Positions 15,789 through 24,569 of a stretch of DNA of 43,597 bases are shown here, in pieces. The stretch is from an uncultured Bacteroidales bacterium. Its GTDB lineage: Bacteria > Bacteroidota > Bacteroidia > Bacteroidales > WCHB1-69. Numbering within the stretch: the stretch's first letter is position 1; each line of letters begins with the position of its first letter. Location of the stretch: positions 1-43,597 of the forward strand of contig CALDIA010000163.1 in NCBI GenBank assembly GCA_937901455.1. Direction: 5' to 3'. The notes under the pieces were generated by a model. That model was not told the origin of the DNA. It was given only the letters and a program-made list of their open reading frames with translations, and did no database searches. A program made the translations under genes and the position numbers.

Positions 15789-16882
15789 TCGTCAAATAGG
15801 AATTCCTCATCGGTAAGTGTTAGCAGAAAAGCTTTTAGGTCGGCGATATCACTGGGGCTGAGATGGCGTCCACCCTCATGGATTTTGTGCATCAAGGGAC
15901 TTACGTAAGGTGAATATTGCAATCCTTCATTGTAGAAGGTTAACACTTCATCCAGTGTTTTGTAGCGTCCGTCGTGCATATAGGGAGCGGATACGGCAAT
16001 ATTCCTGAGCGAGGGTGCCCTGTAAGCGCCGATGTCCATACTGTAGCCAGTCACGGCGTTTCTATCGGCATTGTCGCAAAATGTGGCGTCCAAGCCGTTG
16101 TTGTAGAACAGGTTGGTAGTAAACAGAGGGGAACCGCCACTGCCGTGACAATGAAAGCAGTCGGCCCCTTCTTCGGTGGTGAAAAGGACGAGTCCATGTA
16201 GCTCTTGAGGAGTAAGTAGTTCGTTTCCTTGCAGGTAGCGATCGAACTTGGCGTTGCCGGAAACGAGTGAGCGGACATATTGTGCAATGGCCTTTTCCAC
16301 TCTATCCATGGTGATTTCCTCGCTACCAAAGGCTTTCTTGAAGAGTTCTGGGTAGCGGCTGTCGCGTCTCAGAGCTTCCAGTGTGCGGGCTTCGCTGCTG
16401 CCAATTTCATCTTCTGCGGTAATGGCTGCTCGCACAATATCTTCAATCTGGCGCTTGCCCGCGGAGTTGCTGCTGTGTACGGCGCCGTTCCACAAATAGC
16501 CTTCGTGGTTGAACACCAAGTTGCAGAGGGGCATGGCCGTATGGTTGGTATAGATGCCAGTTCTGCCATGTGGCTTTCCATTAGGGAATCGCGGATTGTC
16601 TAAACCGATATCATAGTTGTGGGCTCTCCGGTGACAGTCGGCGCACGACATGAGCGAGTCGGTCTCCGAGCCTGTGTATCCACTCAGATGGCCGTCCTCA
16701 AAGAGCAACTTGCCTAAGGCAACGCCCTCCACTGTCATGGGGTTGTCGTCAGGGATATTTAGTCTGGATGGGAAACCATAGGGGATGGGGATGTCTAACG
16801 GAGTAGGCTCCTCAGTCGGGTTGCAGGCAGCAAGCAGCAGGCAAAGCCCAAGGATGGTTGCTATGGCAGATGCAGGTTTCAT
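15782..16882 (-). CDS. Di-haem cytochrome c peroxidase lipoprotein
   Basis: The 366-residue protein is of the bacterial CcpA/MauG family and reduces hydrogen peroxide with electrons from c-type cytochromes. It has a lipobox (LLLAAC, Cys20). Two haem c sites are present: C80-x2-C83-H84 (CADCH) and C242-x2-C245-H246 (CFHCH). The YMHDGRYKTLDEVLTFYN motif near the C-terminus is typical of the family. It is therefore a lipid-anchored envelope enzyme. Haem attachment needs a cytochrome c maturation system that is not seen here. Its ATG overlaps the parC stop by one base (TGATG), so translation is coupled to parC, an unusual partnership. Transcription ends at the hairpin overlapping its stop codon. 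Confidence 0.9.
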   Translation of the reverse strand: MKPASAIATILGLCLLLAACNPTEEPTPLDIPIPYGFPSRLNIPDDNPMTVEGVALGKLLFEDGHLSGYTGSETDSLMSCADCHRRAHNYDIGLDNPRFPNGKPHGRTGIYTNHTAMPLCNLVFNHEGYLWNGAVHSSNSAGKRQIEDIVRAAITAEDEIGSSEARTLEALRRDSRYPELFKKAFGSEEITMDRVEKAIAQYVRSLVSGNAKFDRYLQGNELLTPQELHGLVLFTTEEGADCFHCHGSGGSPLFTTNLFYNNGLDATFCDNADRNAVTGYSMDIGAYRAPSLRNIAVSAPYMHDGRYKTLDEVLTFYNEGLQYSPYVSPLMHKIHEGGRHLSPSDIADLKAFLLTLTDEEFLFDDR

Positions 16883-19590
16883 CAGAATTCTATGGTCATC
16901 TGCTCACCTTCGGAGCTGTCAGTCCTTTCCGGTTTTTCAATGGAGATATGCTCCATCTCTTCGCGTGCGATGGCATAGTCAACATCTTCTACTGTGTTGG
17001 CCTCTTCTTGCATGTCGGTTCCTTCAGTGTTTGCTTCCTCCAACTTTTCAGGCTCTTCATAAGGAAGAGGTTCTATAAAGGATATCTTCTTGATGGATGG
17101 GAAATTGACGCGTTTTCCTTTGGCGCGGGCAGTCATCACATCCACAAACTCTGCACAAGAGAGGATAGTTTCACTGTCTTCTTCCTGCTTTTTCTCTCTG
17201 TACACCACCTGGATTTGAGGCAGATAGTCGATAGAGGCCCCTATGAAGGTGCACTCTCCGTCAGAGGGTATAAATTCAATTTTCTTGAGCAGTGTGTCAG
17301 GTTTGAACCGTTTGAGGTAGTAGCGTTGTTCGGATTTTTGATAATATACGGTTGTGATAATCAAGTTGGGGTTCCACTTGCGGATAATGTCCAAGTCATC
17401 GTCAAAGTGGATGGAGATGTCGAAACCGGTGATACGGTAATGTCCAGACTTGTAGGTAGTCACGATTTTGTCGTCTTCCTTAAAAGCCCCGAGGAGTGTG
17501 CCGCGTCCGTCATTGTTGAGTCTCATGACGGAGTCTTCGAAGAACACATTGATGGCGCTGAGTGTGGAGATGCCTTCACGACTCATGGTGATGGAGGAGA
17601 CAGGGTATCGTGTCAGCAGATTGCCTAATGCGGAGCGGTTTTTGACGGCCAGCGAACTGAAGTCAAAGTCGAATTCCTTCTTTTTAAGTTTGGCTTTAGG
17701 TCGCAGTTTGATGCGGATGATTTCGGCTTCCCCATTTGGGTTTGAGGAGAAGTAGAGCACTTTAGAGCCGGGCTTTCCTTTGGTGAGGTCGTACTCTTTG
17801 TCGCGCGAGATGCCGCCGATGGCGAAGCGTTTGACCATGGCAGGTCCGTTGGCGCCATTCTGATACACCATATTGTAGATGTGACGGTCATCGCCACGCT
17901 TGAAGACCTCCACCTTCAGAATGTTTTTTCCGAAGAAATGCTTGTCTGCCACGCGGTTGACGGAGAATTTGCCATCCTCGCGGAAGACGATAATCTCGTC
18001 AAGGTCGGAGCAGTCGCAGGCATATTCCACATTGTCGTCTTTCTTAAGGGCGGTTCCCACAAAGCCTTCAGTGCGGTTGAAATATAATTTCTGGTTGTTG
18101 ACGGCTACCGCGGAGGCGATGATAGTGTTGAAATTTTTGAGCTCGGTCTTGCGCTCGCGTCCGGCACCGTATTTCTTTCTGAGCTGCTTGAAATAGTTTA
18201 CCGTATAGTCCACGATGTGTGCCAGATGATTTTCCACCTCTTCGATATTCATTTCAATGTCAGCGAGGTCTTGTTCTGCCTTCTTGATATCGAACTTGGA
18301 GATTTTGCGGACAGGCTTCTCACAGAGTGCCAGCACATGGTCACGGGTAATTTCCTGTTTGAACAATGGCCGATAAGGGTCAAACGCCCGTTCGATATTG
18401 TCAATCTGGATGTCCCAGCTTTCGGTGTCTTTTTCTAATTCTTTGTAGATTCGTTTTTCGAAGAATATCTTCTCCAAGGAGATTTTGTGCCACTTGTCGT
18501 TCAGTTCCTGCAATTCAATTTCCAACTCTTTGCGGAGGAGGTTCAGTGTGTTTTCAGTATTGATGCGCAGGATGCTCTTGACATCAGTGAACACGGGTTT
18601 CCCATTCCAGATGACACAGGCGTTGGTGGCGTAGGCAATTTCGCAGTCGGTGAAGGCATACAAGGCATCAACGGTCTGGTCGGGCGACACGTTGGGCATC
18701 AGGTGCAGGAAGATTTCCACATGTTCGGCAGTGGTGTCGTCGATTTTTTTGATTTTCAGTTTGCCCATATCCACGGCTTTTGCTATGGAGGCAATCAACT
18801 TGACGGTGGTGGTGCCGTAGGGTATCTCAGTGATGCATAAGGTTTTGTTGTTGACGATGTTAATGCGGGCACGATTGAGCACTTTGCCGCCTTGCGCGCC
18901 GTTATTGTATCTGCTCACATCGGCGGTACCCGCGGTCGGGAAGTCGGGGTAGATCTCAAACTCCTTGCCCCGAAGGATGTTGATGGAGGCGTCGATCAAT
19001 TCCAGGAAGTTGTGGGGCAATATTTTGGTGGACATACCCACGCCCACGCCGTCAACACCTTGTGCGAGCAGCAAAGGGAACTTGACTGGTAAAGCGATTG
19101 GCTCTCGGTTACGTCCATCGTAGGAAATCTGCCACTCGGTGGTCTTGTGGTTGAAGACAACCTCCTTGGCCAGTGGGGATAGGCGGGCCTCAATGTAACG
19201 GGGCGCTGCTGCCGGGTCGCCTGTCAGGATGTTTCCCCAGTTGCCCTGGGTGTCAATGGCGTAGTGCTTCTGCCCTAATTGCACCAGGGCGGCATATATG
19301 GATTGGTCACCGTGCGGGTGGTACTTCATCGTGTTGCCCACCACATTGGCAACTTTGTTAAAGCGTCCATCTTCCAACTCATCCATGGAGTGGAGTATTC
19401 TTCTCTGCACAGGCTTCAAGCCATCGTAAACGTCAGGAATGGCTCTGTCCAGAATTACATAGGAGGCATAGTCAAGATACCATTCCCGATACATGACGTC
19501 CGCATAGATAAGTTTGTGCAAATCAGAGGTGTCAGCTTCAGGCTCTTGCGCCACATCCTCTTCAAATGCGTCTTTTGGGTCTTCCGACAT
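16882..19590 (-). CDS. parC: DNA topoisomerase IV subunit A (ParC type)
   Basis: The 902-residue type IIA topoisomerase breakage-reunion subunit has catalytic Tyr132 in APRYIEARLS. It carries the ILTGDPAAAPR segment, a coiled-coil tower at about 370-470 and beta-pinwheel-like C-terminal repeats. No GyrA-box (QRRGGKG-like) is seen, which favours ParC over GyrA. The C-terminus is a long acidic tail rich in Glu and Thr. In the quinolone-determining region it reads HPHGDQSIYAALV: Gln96 and Ala100 stand where drug-contacting Ser and Asp/Glu usually are. The parE gene is not in the window. It begins 28 bases after a TATTTTTG box and is coupled to the peroxidase gene. Confidence 0.9.
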   Translation of the reverse strand: MSEDPKDAFEEDVAQEPEADTSDLHKLIYADVMYREWYLDYASYVILDRAIPDVYDGLKPVQRRILHSMDELEDGRFNKVANVVGNTMKYHPHGDQSIYAALVQLGQKHYAIDTQGNWGNILTGDPAAAPRYIEARLSPLAKEVVFNHKTTEWQISYDGRNREPIALPVKFPLLLAQGVDGVGVGMSTKILPHNFLELIDASINILRGKEFEIYPDFPTAGTADVSRYNNGAQGGKVLNRARINIVNNKTLCITEIPYGTTTVKLIASIAKAVDMGKLKIKKIDDTTAEHVEIFLHLMPNVSPDQTVDALYAFTDCEIAYATNACVIWNGKPVFTDVKSILRINTENTLNLLRKELEIELQELNDKWHKISLEKIFFEKRIYKELEKDTESWDIQIDNIERAFDPYRPLFKQEITRDHVLALCEKPVRKISKFDIKKAEQDLADIEMNIEEVENHLAHIVDYTVNYFKQLRKKYGAGRERKTELKNFNTIIASAVAVNNQKLYFNRTEGFVGTALKKDDNVEYACDCSDLDEIIVFREDGKFSVNRVADKHFFGKNILKVEVFKRGDDRHIYNMVYQNGANGPAMVKRFAIGGISRDKEYDLTKGKPGSKVLYFSSNPNGEAEIIRIKLRPKAKLKKKEFDFDFSSLAVKNRSALGNLLTRYPVSSITMSREGISTLSAINVFFEDSVMRLNNDGRGTLLGAFKEDDKIVTTYKSGHYRITGFDISIHFDDDLDIIRKWNPNLIITTVYYQKSEQRYYLKRFKPDTLLKKIEFIPSDGECTFIGASIDYLPQIQVVYREKKQEEDSETILSCAEFVDVMTARAKGKRVNFPSIKKISFIEPLPYEEPEKLEEANTEGTDMQEEANTVEDVDYAIAREEMEHISIEKPERTDSSEGEQMTIEF

Positions 19591-19618
19591 AGTTTAATGG
19601 ATTTGTTTTTTGAGGTTG

Positions 19619-19626
19619 CAAAAATA
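19619..19626 (-). promoter_or_regulatory. -7 box of parC
   Basis: Minus-strand TATTTTTG (followed by C) lies 28 bases before the parC start and fits the TAnnTTTG consensus. Confidence 0.6.
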
Positions 19627-19628
19627 CA

Positions 19629-19649
19629 AAAAAATGCGAAGCAACCTTC
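19629..19649 (-). terminator. Weak terminator after the porin-like gene
   Basis: On the minus strand a short GAAG-GTTG-CTTC hairpin is followed, after GCA, by seven T residues, just after the stop codon at 19652. The stem is only 4-5 pairs, so confidence is low. Confidence 0.4.
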
Positions 19650-19651
19650 AA

Positions 19652-20689
19652 CTAAAGGTGCACAATCAGTTCGCAGATTAAACGGTCGTGTTCGTTGCGG
19701 ATGTGCTTGTGAAAGAAAAACTTCTCATAGTCAATACGAATACCGGCACGCACGGGTTTTTCCACGAAGAAGAGTGTGACGCCGGCAGTGAGTCGCTGGC
19801 AAGGATTGTCGTAGATATAGTGGTCGGCTTCATCTGTTAACAAGTTGCTGTTTGGGGTGATGGCATCATATCTGAGTCCTAAGGCAAGAGAGGAGAGTCC
19901 CTTCTTTTCCAGCAGAATTCGGTAGTATGCGAACCCGTAGAGGGCATGTACGGGCGTCAGTTTTTGATTGCCATAAAATTTGTAGATGTATTCGGTTTCG
20001 AGATGCAACTGCTTCCAATCATAAGCTATGCCGGCATCCATGTGATGCATTCGCACGCTGGCATCCGGCATGACGGCAGCGTAGTTTAGCGAGAGTTTAA
20101 AGCCTTTAAAAAGCTCGAAAGTGCCGCGTGCCACATAGTTGAGGTGCTTTTGGAATTGCCCCTGCCTGCTGAATCCTGCGCTGTTGAACACTCCAGCCTT
20201 GATGGTGAAGGGCACGACTTTGTCCCACTCGAAGGTTACAACGCCACCCACATCGCTCCAAGCGGTCAGTTTCTGAGTCAAGAAGGATTTGTCGGAAAAG
20301 TAGTATTGATATGGCGACAGTAGGTTCTCGTTACTGAAGGGCATCTTGTCGTAGCCGATCAGGAAGGAGAGACAGCGTATAGGCTTGTATTGGGCAAAGA
20401 TGGCTACAGGGGAGAATTTGCCCCCGAAGGTGAGGTCCACCAGTGCCATATAGGAAAATGACGGATGGACTTGTCCATACACCCCGATGCGCGTATGACG
20501 TAGTTCAAAATGGTGCCCAATAGTTTGCGTGTTGAACTCGTAGCGTCCTAAAACGGTTGCTGTGAATTTTGGAATGTAAGGGTTTCGCTGCGCTTGGGCA
20601 CTGTCCGTAGCAGAACTGTCAGCAGGCATAGCAAGTAGCAGTTCTGCTGACATCCAGCATAAGAAGAAAAGGCATAGTCTCTTTCTCAT
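19652..20689 (-). CDS. Porin-like outer-membrane barrel (porin O/P type)
   Basis: From the ATG at 20689 the protein has 345 residues. A signal peptide of the form MRKRLCLFFLCW runs to about residue 20. Then follow many amphipathic strands with aromatic girdles (FTATVLGRYEFNTQT, HFELRHTRIGVYGQVHP, FKLSLNYAAVMP, AGIRIDYEKFFFH) ending in LICELIVHL. The layout recalls phosphate-selective porin O/P-type proteins, but I cannot confirm substrate. A longer frame to 20830 exists but runs back into the GWxTD gene and puts 47 non-signal residues first, so it is rejected. The start is 7 bases after the GWxTD gene stop, suggesting a two-gene unit. Confidence 0.72.
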   Translation of the reverse strand: MRKRLCLFFLCWMSAELLLAMPADSSATDSAQAQRNPYIPKFTATVLGRYEFNTQTIGHHFELRHTRIGVYGQVHPSFSYMALVDLTFGGKFSPVAIFAQYKPIRCLSFLIGYDKMPFSNENLLSPYQYYFSDKSFLTQKLTAWSDVGGVVTFEWDKVVPFTIKAGVFNSAGFSRQGQFQKHLNYVARGTFELFKGFKLSLNYAAVMPDASVRMHHMDAGIAYDWKQLHLETEYIYKFYGNQKLTPVHALYGFAYYRILLEKKGLSSLALGLRYDAITPNSNLLTDEADHYIYDNPCQRLTAGVTLFFVEKPVRAGIRIDYEKFFFHKHIRNEHDRLICELIVHL

Positions 20690-20696
20690 AAAGATA

Positions 20697-22163
20697 CTAC
20701 CAGTGGTAACGCCAATTGCCGTCCAAGTCTCCGCCGAAGTACTCGTCAGGGTTGGGGTCGTAGATGTCTGTCTGCGGTTGTATCTTGCGAACCAGGCGCA
20801 TTTTCCAGTTGGTGTCGTGCAGTTCGCCATACTTATTGGAGTGCAGCAGCTCGTAGTCGTTGCCTACCAGAGCGGGGTCGTAGAAGATGAATTTGACGTT
20901 TGTCTGGTTATCAAGATAGTAGTAGTGCCAGATCTCATAGGGTAGCGTAACTGGGTCGGAAGGCACCTCCAGAATATCGTTGGGTTGTCCGTACTGAAGG
21001 TACACCCGCCCGCGGTCGGTGCGGTATCCCTTAACCTGCAAACTGCCGAAACGATCCTGTACAATATCCACCATTTTCTTATATTTCAGCCATTCAGCCT
21101 CAGGGTTGTTGGGATTTCGTGATAGCCAGAAAGAGTAGAGATAGCGCTGTAATTGCTCTGTGCTCACCTTCTTGATACGGGTCTCAAAAAACTCTTTCTC
21201 CAAATGTGTGGCTATGGGATAGAGGCATAATACTGCCTCTTCCAATTCTTCACGATTGGTCATCTTGCTAACAAAGGAATTGTCAATCACAACATCGTTG
21301 TATCTGTTGATGTCAAAATGAATATTGGGATTGCTTTTCTGGAAAAATACTTTGTTGAACCACACCATGTTGTTGGCTGTGTCGTAGAGTTCTACAACTG
21401 CATTGTAATTGCCAGAGGGCAGCATAAAAGTGTTGTATTGGTCGATAATAAGGACGATATCTTTGGTTTTGAGCTTCTTAGTGATGATGTTGCTGGGTTG
21501 TGCCACAAGTTTGTTTTCGGCGTATTCCACATAGCATTTGGCGGTCAGCTCTTGGTCTTCGCCCAAAACAGTTTTGGTATTATATACCTCAACGGCGAAA
21601 GGCAACGTGTATTGGTCTTCGGGTACGAAGCTGTTGAACAATGGCGGCAGGTTAAAGCCGTATTTGGCAAAGAGGTCGTTGGGCTCGGCTCCGGAGATGG
21701 AGGCATATAGTGAGAGCCGCGAAGAAGAGATTTGGTCCTTGGGAAAGTTGACCTGTATGAGATCGATGTACCTCAGCTCCATAGAGTCTTGATTGAGGTC
21801 TTTCAGCATAAAGTGCAACTCATAGTCGCCATTGTTAACGGGAATGACGTTGATGTTGGCAAAGTCGGGCTTGCCTATGCGAAGACTATCGGTGAAATAG
21901 TCGGAGGAGAGGATGTAGTGAAGGGATTGGAGAACAGAGTCCTGCTGCATGATGTCCACCAGAATTTCCACGGCGGCTGCGTAGGAGCCTTCTTCATTGA
22001 TGGCATAGCGCACGGAGTTGCCGCCGATGATGAAGGAGAACTCGATGTAAGGCTGCATGTGGTGAGTGCAGTAGGCTTTATGACTGATGAATGCCTTCAT
22101 GTTTTGCGCCTGCGGGGACAGGACGGTTGCAAGAAGGATGCATAATAGTATTAGTCTCTTCAT
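20697..22163 (-). CDS. GWxTD-type exported protein
   Basis: The 488-residue protein has a signal peptide cleaved near PQAQN. The first about 320 residues are beta-rich with no family I can name. Residues about 330-488 match the GWxTD domain: FWLSRNPNNPEAEWL, then TDRGRVYLQYGQPNDI and PYEIWHYYY. The name motif itself is degenerate. Such proteins are common in Bacteroidetes and of unknown function, probably periplasmic or surface-associated. It ends in an aromatic tail (GNWRYHW). It is followed after 7 bases by a porin-like gene and lies 85 bases downstream of glyS with no clear promoter between, so readthrough from porT-glyS is possible. Confidence 0.75.
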   Translation of the reverse strand: MKRLILLCILLATVLSPQAQNMKAFISHKAYCTHHMQPYIEFSFIIGGNSVRYAINEEGSYAAAVEILVDIMQQDSVLQSLHYILSSDYFTDSLRIGKPDFANINVIPVNNGDYELHFMLKDLNQDSMELRYIDLIQVNFPKDQISSSRLSLYASISGAEPNDLFAKYGFNLPPLFNSFVPEDQYTLPFAVEVYNTKTVLGEDQELTAKCYVEYAENKLVAQPSNIITKKLKTKDIVLIIDQYNTFMLPSGNYNAVVELYDTANNMVWFNKVFFQKSNPNIHFDINRYNDVVIDNSFVSKMTNREELEEAVLCLYPIATHLEKEFFETRIKKVSTEQLQRYLYSFWLSRNPNNPEAEWLKYKKMVDIVQDRFGSLQVKGYRTDRGRVYLQYGQPNDILEVPSDPVTLPYEIWHYYYLDNQTNVKFIFYDPALVGNDYELLHSNKYGELHDTNWKMRLVRKIQPQTDIYDPNPDEYFGGDLDGNWRYHW

Positions 22164-22248
22164 ATATGTTGTATTTATGTGATAATCCTAATCGGAGGAG
22201 AAGGCGGCAGCTGGTGCAGGCGCTTGTAGTGGCAATTCAAGGAAGATT

Positions 22249-23763
22249 TTACCGCAACTTCTTCATCAATTCGTTGGTCAGTTCTGTGATGGGCAGTCGA
22301 TATTGGGTCATGGTGTCGCGTTCGCGCACGGTCACGGTTTGGTCTTCCTTGGTCTGATTGTCGATGGTGACACAGAAAGGCGTTCCGATAGCGTCTTGGC
22401 GGCGGTAGCGCCGGCCTATGGCATCCTTGTCCTCGTATTGTACCATGAAATCCTTCTTTAATGTGTCAAAGATCTCCTGCCCAATCTCGGGTAAGCCGTC
22501 TTTCTTAACCAATGGGAGCACTGCCACCTTGTATGGGGCCAATTTGGCAGGCAGGCGCAGTACCATACGCGTGGAGCCGTCCTCCAAGGTCTCTTCATGG
22601 AGGGCATGGCTGAAAACAGCCAGAAACATGCGGTCCACTCCGATAGAGGTCTCGATGACGTATGGCACATAGTTTTCATTCAACTCTGGATCGAAATAAC
22701 GGAGTTTCTTGCCGGAGAACTTCTCATGCTGAGACAGGTCGAAGTCGGTGCGTGAGTGGATACCCTCCAGTTCCTTGAATCCAAATGGAAACTTGAACTC
22801 AATGTCGGTGGCAGCGTTAGCATAATGGGCCAGTTTCTCGTGGTCGTGGAAACGATAATTCTCAGGATCGATGCCCAGGTCGGTATGCCATTTCAGACGG
22901 GCTTGCTTCCAGTAGTCGAACCACTTTAACTCCTCACCGGGTTTGACGAAGAACTGCATCTCCATTTGCTCGAACTCACGCATGCGGAAGATAAACTGGC
23001 GAGCTACAATCTCATTGCGGAAAGCCTTGCCGATCTGAGCGATGCCAAACGGGAGTTTCATGCGGCCGGTCTTGTAGATGTTTAAGAAGTTGACAAAGAT
23101 ACCCTGGGCCGTCTCAGGGCGCAGGTAAATGGTGTCGGCTCCATCAGACACAGAACCCAGCTTGGTGGCAAACATCAGGTTGAACTGGCGCACATCGGTC
23201 CAGTTGCGGGTGCCGGAGATGGGGCAAACAATACCTAACTCCTCTATCAGTGCTTTCAAGCCCGCCAAATCGTTGGCGTTCATGGCCGTGGAAAAACGCT
23301 CCGTAATTTCGTCAATCTGCTTCTGATATTGCAACACGCGACCATTGGTGCTTCTGAACATCTGTTCGTCAAAGTTTTCAAAACGTTTTCTTGCCTTCTC
23401 AACCTCTTTGTTGATTTTGTCCTCGATCTTCTGAATGTGATCCTCAATCAATACGTCAGCACGGTAACGCTTCTTGGAGTCTTTGTTGTCAATCAGTGGG
23501 TCGTTGAAAGCATCCACGTGGCCCGAAGCCTTCCAAATGGTAGGGTGCATGAAGATGCAACTGTCCAAGCCTACGATGTTCTCATGGTATTGCACCATCG
23601 ATTTCCACCAGTATTGCTTGATGTTGTTCTTCAGTTCCACACCATTCTGACCGTAGTCATACACGGCGCTCAAACCGTCATATATCTCACTGGAGGGGAA
23701 TATGAATCCGTATTCCTTAGCATGTGCTATTATCTGTTTGAAAAGATCTTCGTTGTTTGCCAT
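22249..23763 (-). CDS. glyS: Glycyl-tRNA synthetase (single-chain class II)
   Basis: The 504-residue alpha2-type GlyRS charges tRNA-Gly with glycine. Features are SSEIYDGLSAVYDYGQNG near residues 24-41, GHVDAFNDPL, the motif 2 region (FRNEIVARQFIFRMREFEQMEM contains FRNE and the REFEQ segment) and motif 3 GVDRMF with the anticodon-binding domain at the C-terminus (KVAVLPLVKKD). Length is normal for the bacterial/eukaryotic-like GlyQS-independent form found in Bacteroidetes. It starts 5 bases after porT, so the two are cotranscribed. The window also carries a tRNA-Gly(TCC) gene at 35397, but not linked. Confidence 0.95.
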   Translation of the reverse strand: MANNEDLFKQIIAHAKEYGFIFPSSEIYDGLSAVYDYGQNGVELKNNIKQYWWKSMVQYHENIVGLDSCIFMHPTIWKASGHVDAFNDPLIDNKDSKKRYRADVLIEDHIQKIEDKINKEVEKARKRFENFDEQMFRSTNGRVLQYQKQIDEITERFSTAMNANDLAGLKALIEELGIVCPISGTRNWTDVRQFNLMFATKLGSVSDGADTIYLRPETAQGIFVNFLNIYKTGRMKLPFGIAQIGKAFRNEIVARQFIFRMREFEQMEMQFFVKPGEELKWFDYWKQARLKWHTDLGIDPENYRFHDHEKLAHYANAATDIEFKFPFGFKELEGIHSRTDFDLSQHEKFSGKKLRYFDPELNENYVPYVIETSIGVDRMFLAVFSHALHEETLEDGSTRMVLRLPAKLAPYKVAVLPLVKKDGLPEIGQEIFDTLKKDFMVQYEDKDAIGRRYRRQDAIGTPFCVTIDNQTKEDQTVTVRERDTMTQYRLPITELTNELMKKLR

Positions 23764-23768
23764 ATTGT

Positions 23769-24497
23769 TTATTCAAAAGTAAATGAAATTTGTAATATCT
23801 TGGATTTTAATGAGGTTACGCTGGATGCAAACATGTTGTCCTCTTCCTTTAGCAGGTTAACAAACCCGAAAGACATTTTTAATTCGGTGGAGAACTTGAA
23901 ATAGGTGCAGTAGAAGTCAAACCCAATACCTGCAATTCCTTGGAAATCGTTTGGATAGAGCTTTAGGATAATCTCGTGGGGGTTCGATGACTGCTTTTTG
24001 GCGGCACTGATAAGGTCGAGGCTGTATTGTGCGCCCGCAATCACGTATGTGCGGACGTTGTTCAGCATACGCGACGACTTGAACTTGATCATCAAGGGGA
24101 GGTCCAGATAGACCGATTCGGCGTGCTTTTTGGTGACCAATTGGTTGCCAGACTGGTATTGAATGGAATAGTTGACGATTCGGTCGCCGAAGGCCAAGCC
24201 GGGGATGAAGCGGAGATCGAAGTATTTGCCCAAACGGAGATTAGTGACGATTCCCAAGTTGAAGCCGGAGAGTGGGCTGGTGTTCACGACCATCAGAGAG
24301 TCGTATTCCGCGAGGTTCGCTTTGGAGGCTATGGTGAAGTCGAATTGGTTATAGCCGATCAGAAAGCCGAAGTGAAATGTCTTTTTGTCATACTTCAGCA
24401 GGTTCGGCACACCAAAAGCCCCGCGCTCGGACTGGGCGAACAACTGGGTGGAACAGAGGGCAACCAGCAAGACTACCGCGAACAATCTTTTCTTCAT
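23769..24497 (-). CDS. porT: PorT, T9SS outer-membrane component
   Basis: The 242-residue protein has a signal peptide cleaved near LFAQS and then an eight-strand-type barrel. Family features are the opening LLKYDKKTFHFGFLIGYN, the central SVYLDLPLMIKFKSSRM, and VRTYVIAGAQYSLDL. PorT is essential for T9SS secretion in Porphyromonas gingivalis (SprT in Flavobacterium). It ends in the aromatic strand KILQISFTFE, normal for an outer-membrane protein. The gene is 5 bases upstream of glyS and 72 bases downstream of the kinase gene. It is the second T9SS-related gene after porX, about 20 kb apart, which fits the scattered layout of T9SS genes. Confidence 0.85.
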   Translation of the reverse strand: MKKRLFAVVLLVALCSTQLFAQSERGAFGVPNLLKYDKKTFHFGFLIGYNQFDFTIASKANLAEYDSLMVVNTSPLSGFNLGIVTNLRLGKYFDLRFIPGLAFGDRIVNYSIQYQSGNQLVTKKHAESVYLDLPLMIKFKSSRMLNNVRTYVIAGAQYSLDLISAAKKQSSNPHEIILKLYPNDFQGIAGIGFDFYCTYFKFSTELKMSFGFVNLLKEEDNMFASSVTSLKSKILQISFTFE

Positions 24498-24569
24498 AAC
24501 TGTTTAGCTCAAAATGATATCTATAACGTTGAAAAGTTATGATTTAGTATAGGAGGAAAGATTGTGTTC

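Noticed and set aside
19652..20830. Long N-terminal extension of the porin-like gene
   Set aside because: It overlaps the GWxTD gene and hides the signal peptide; the ATG at 20689 is 7 bases after that gene.
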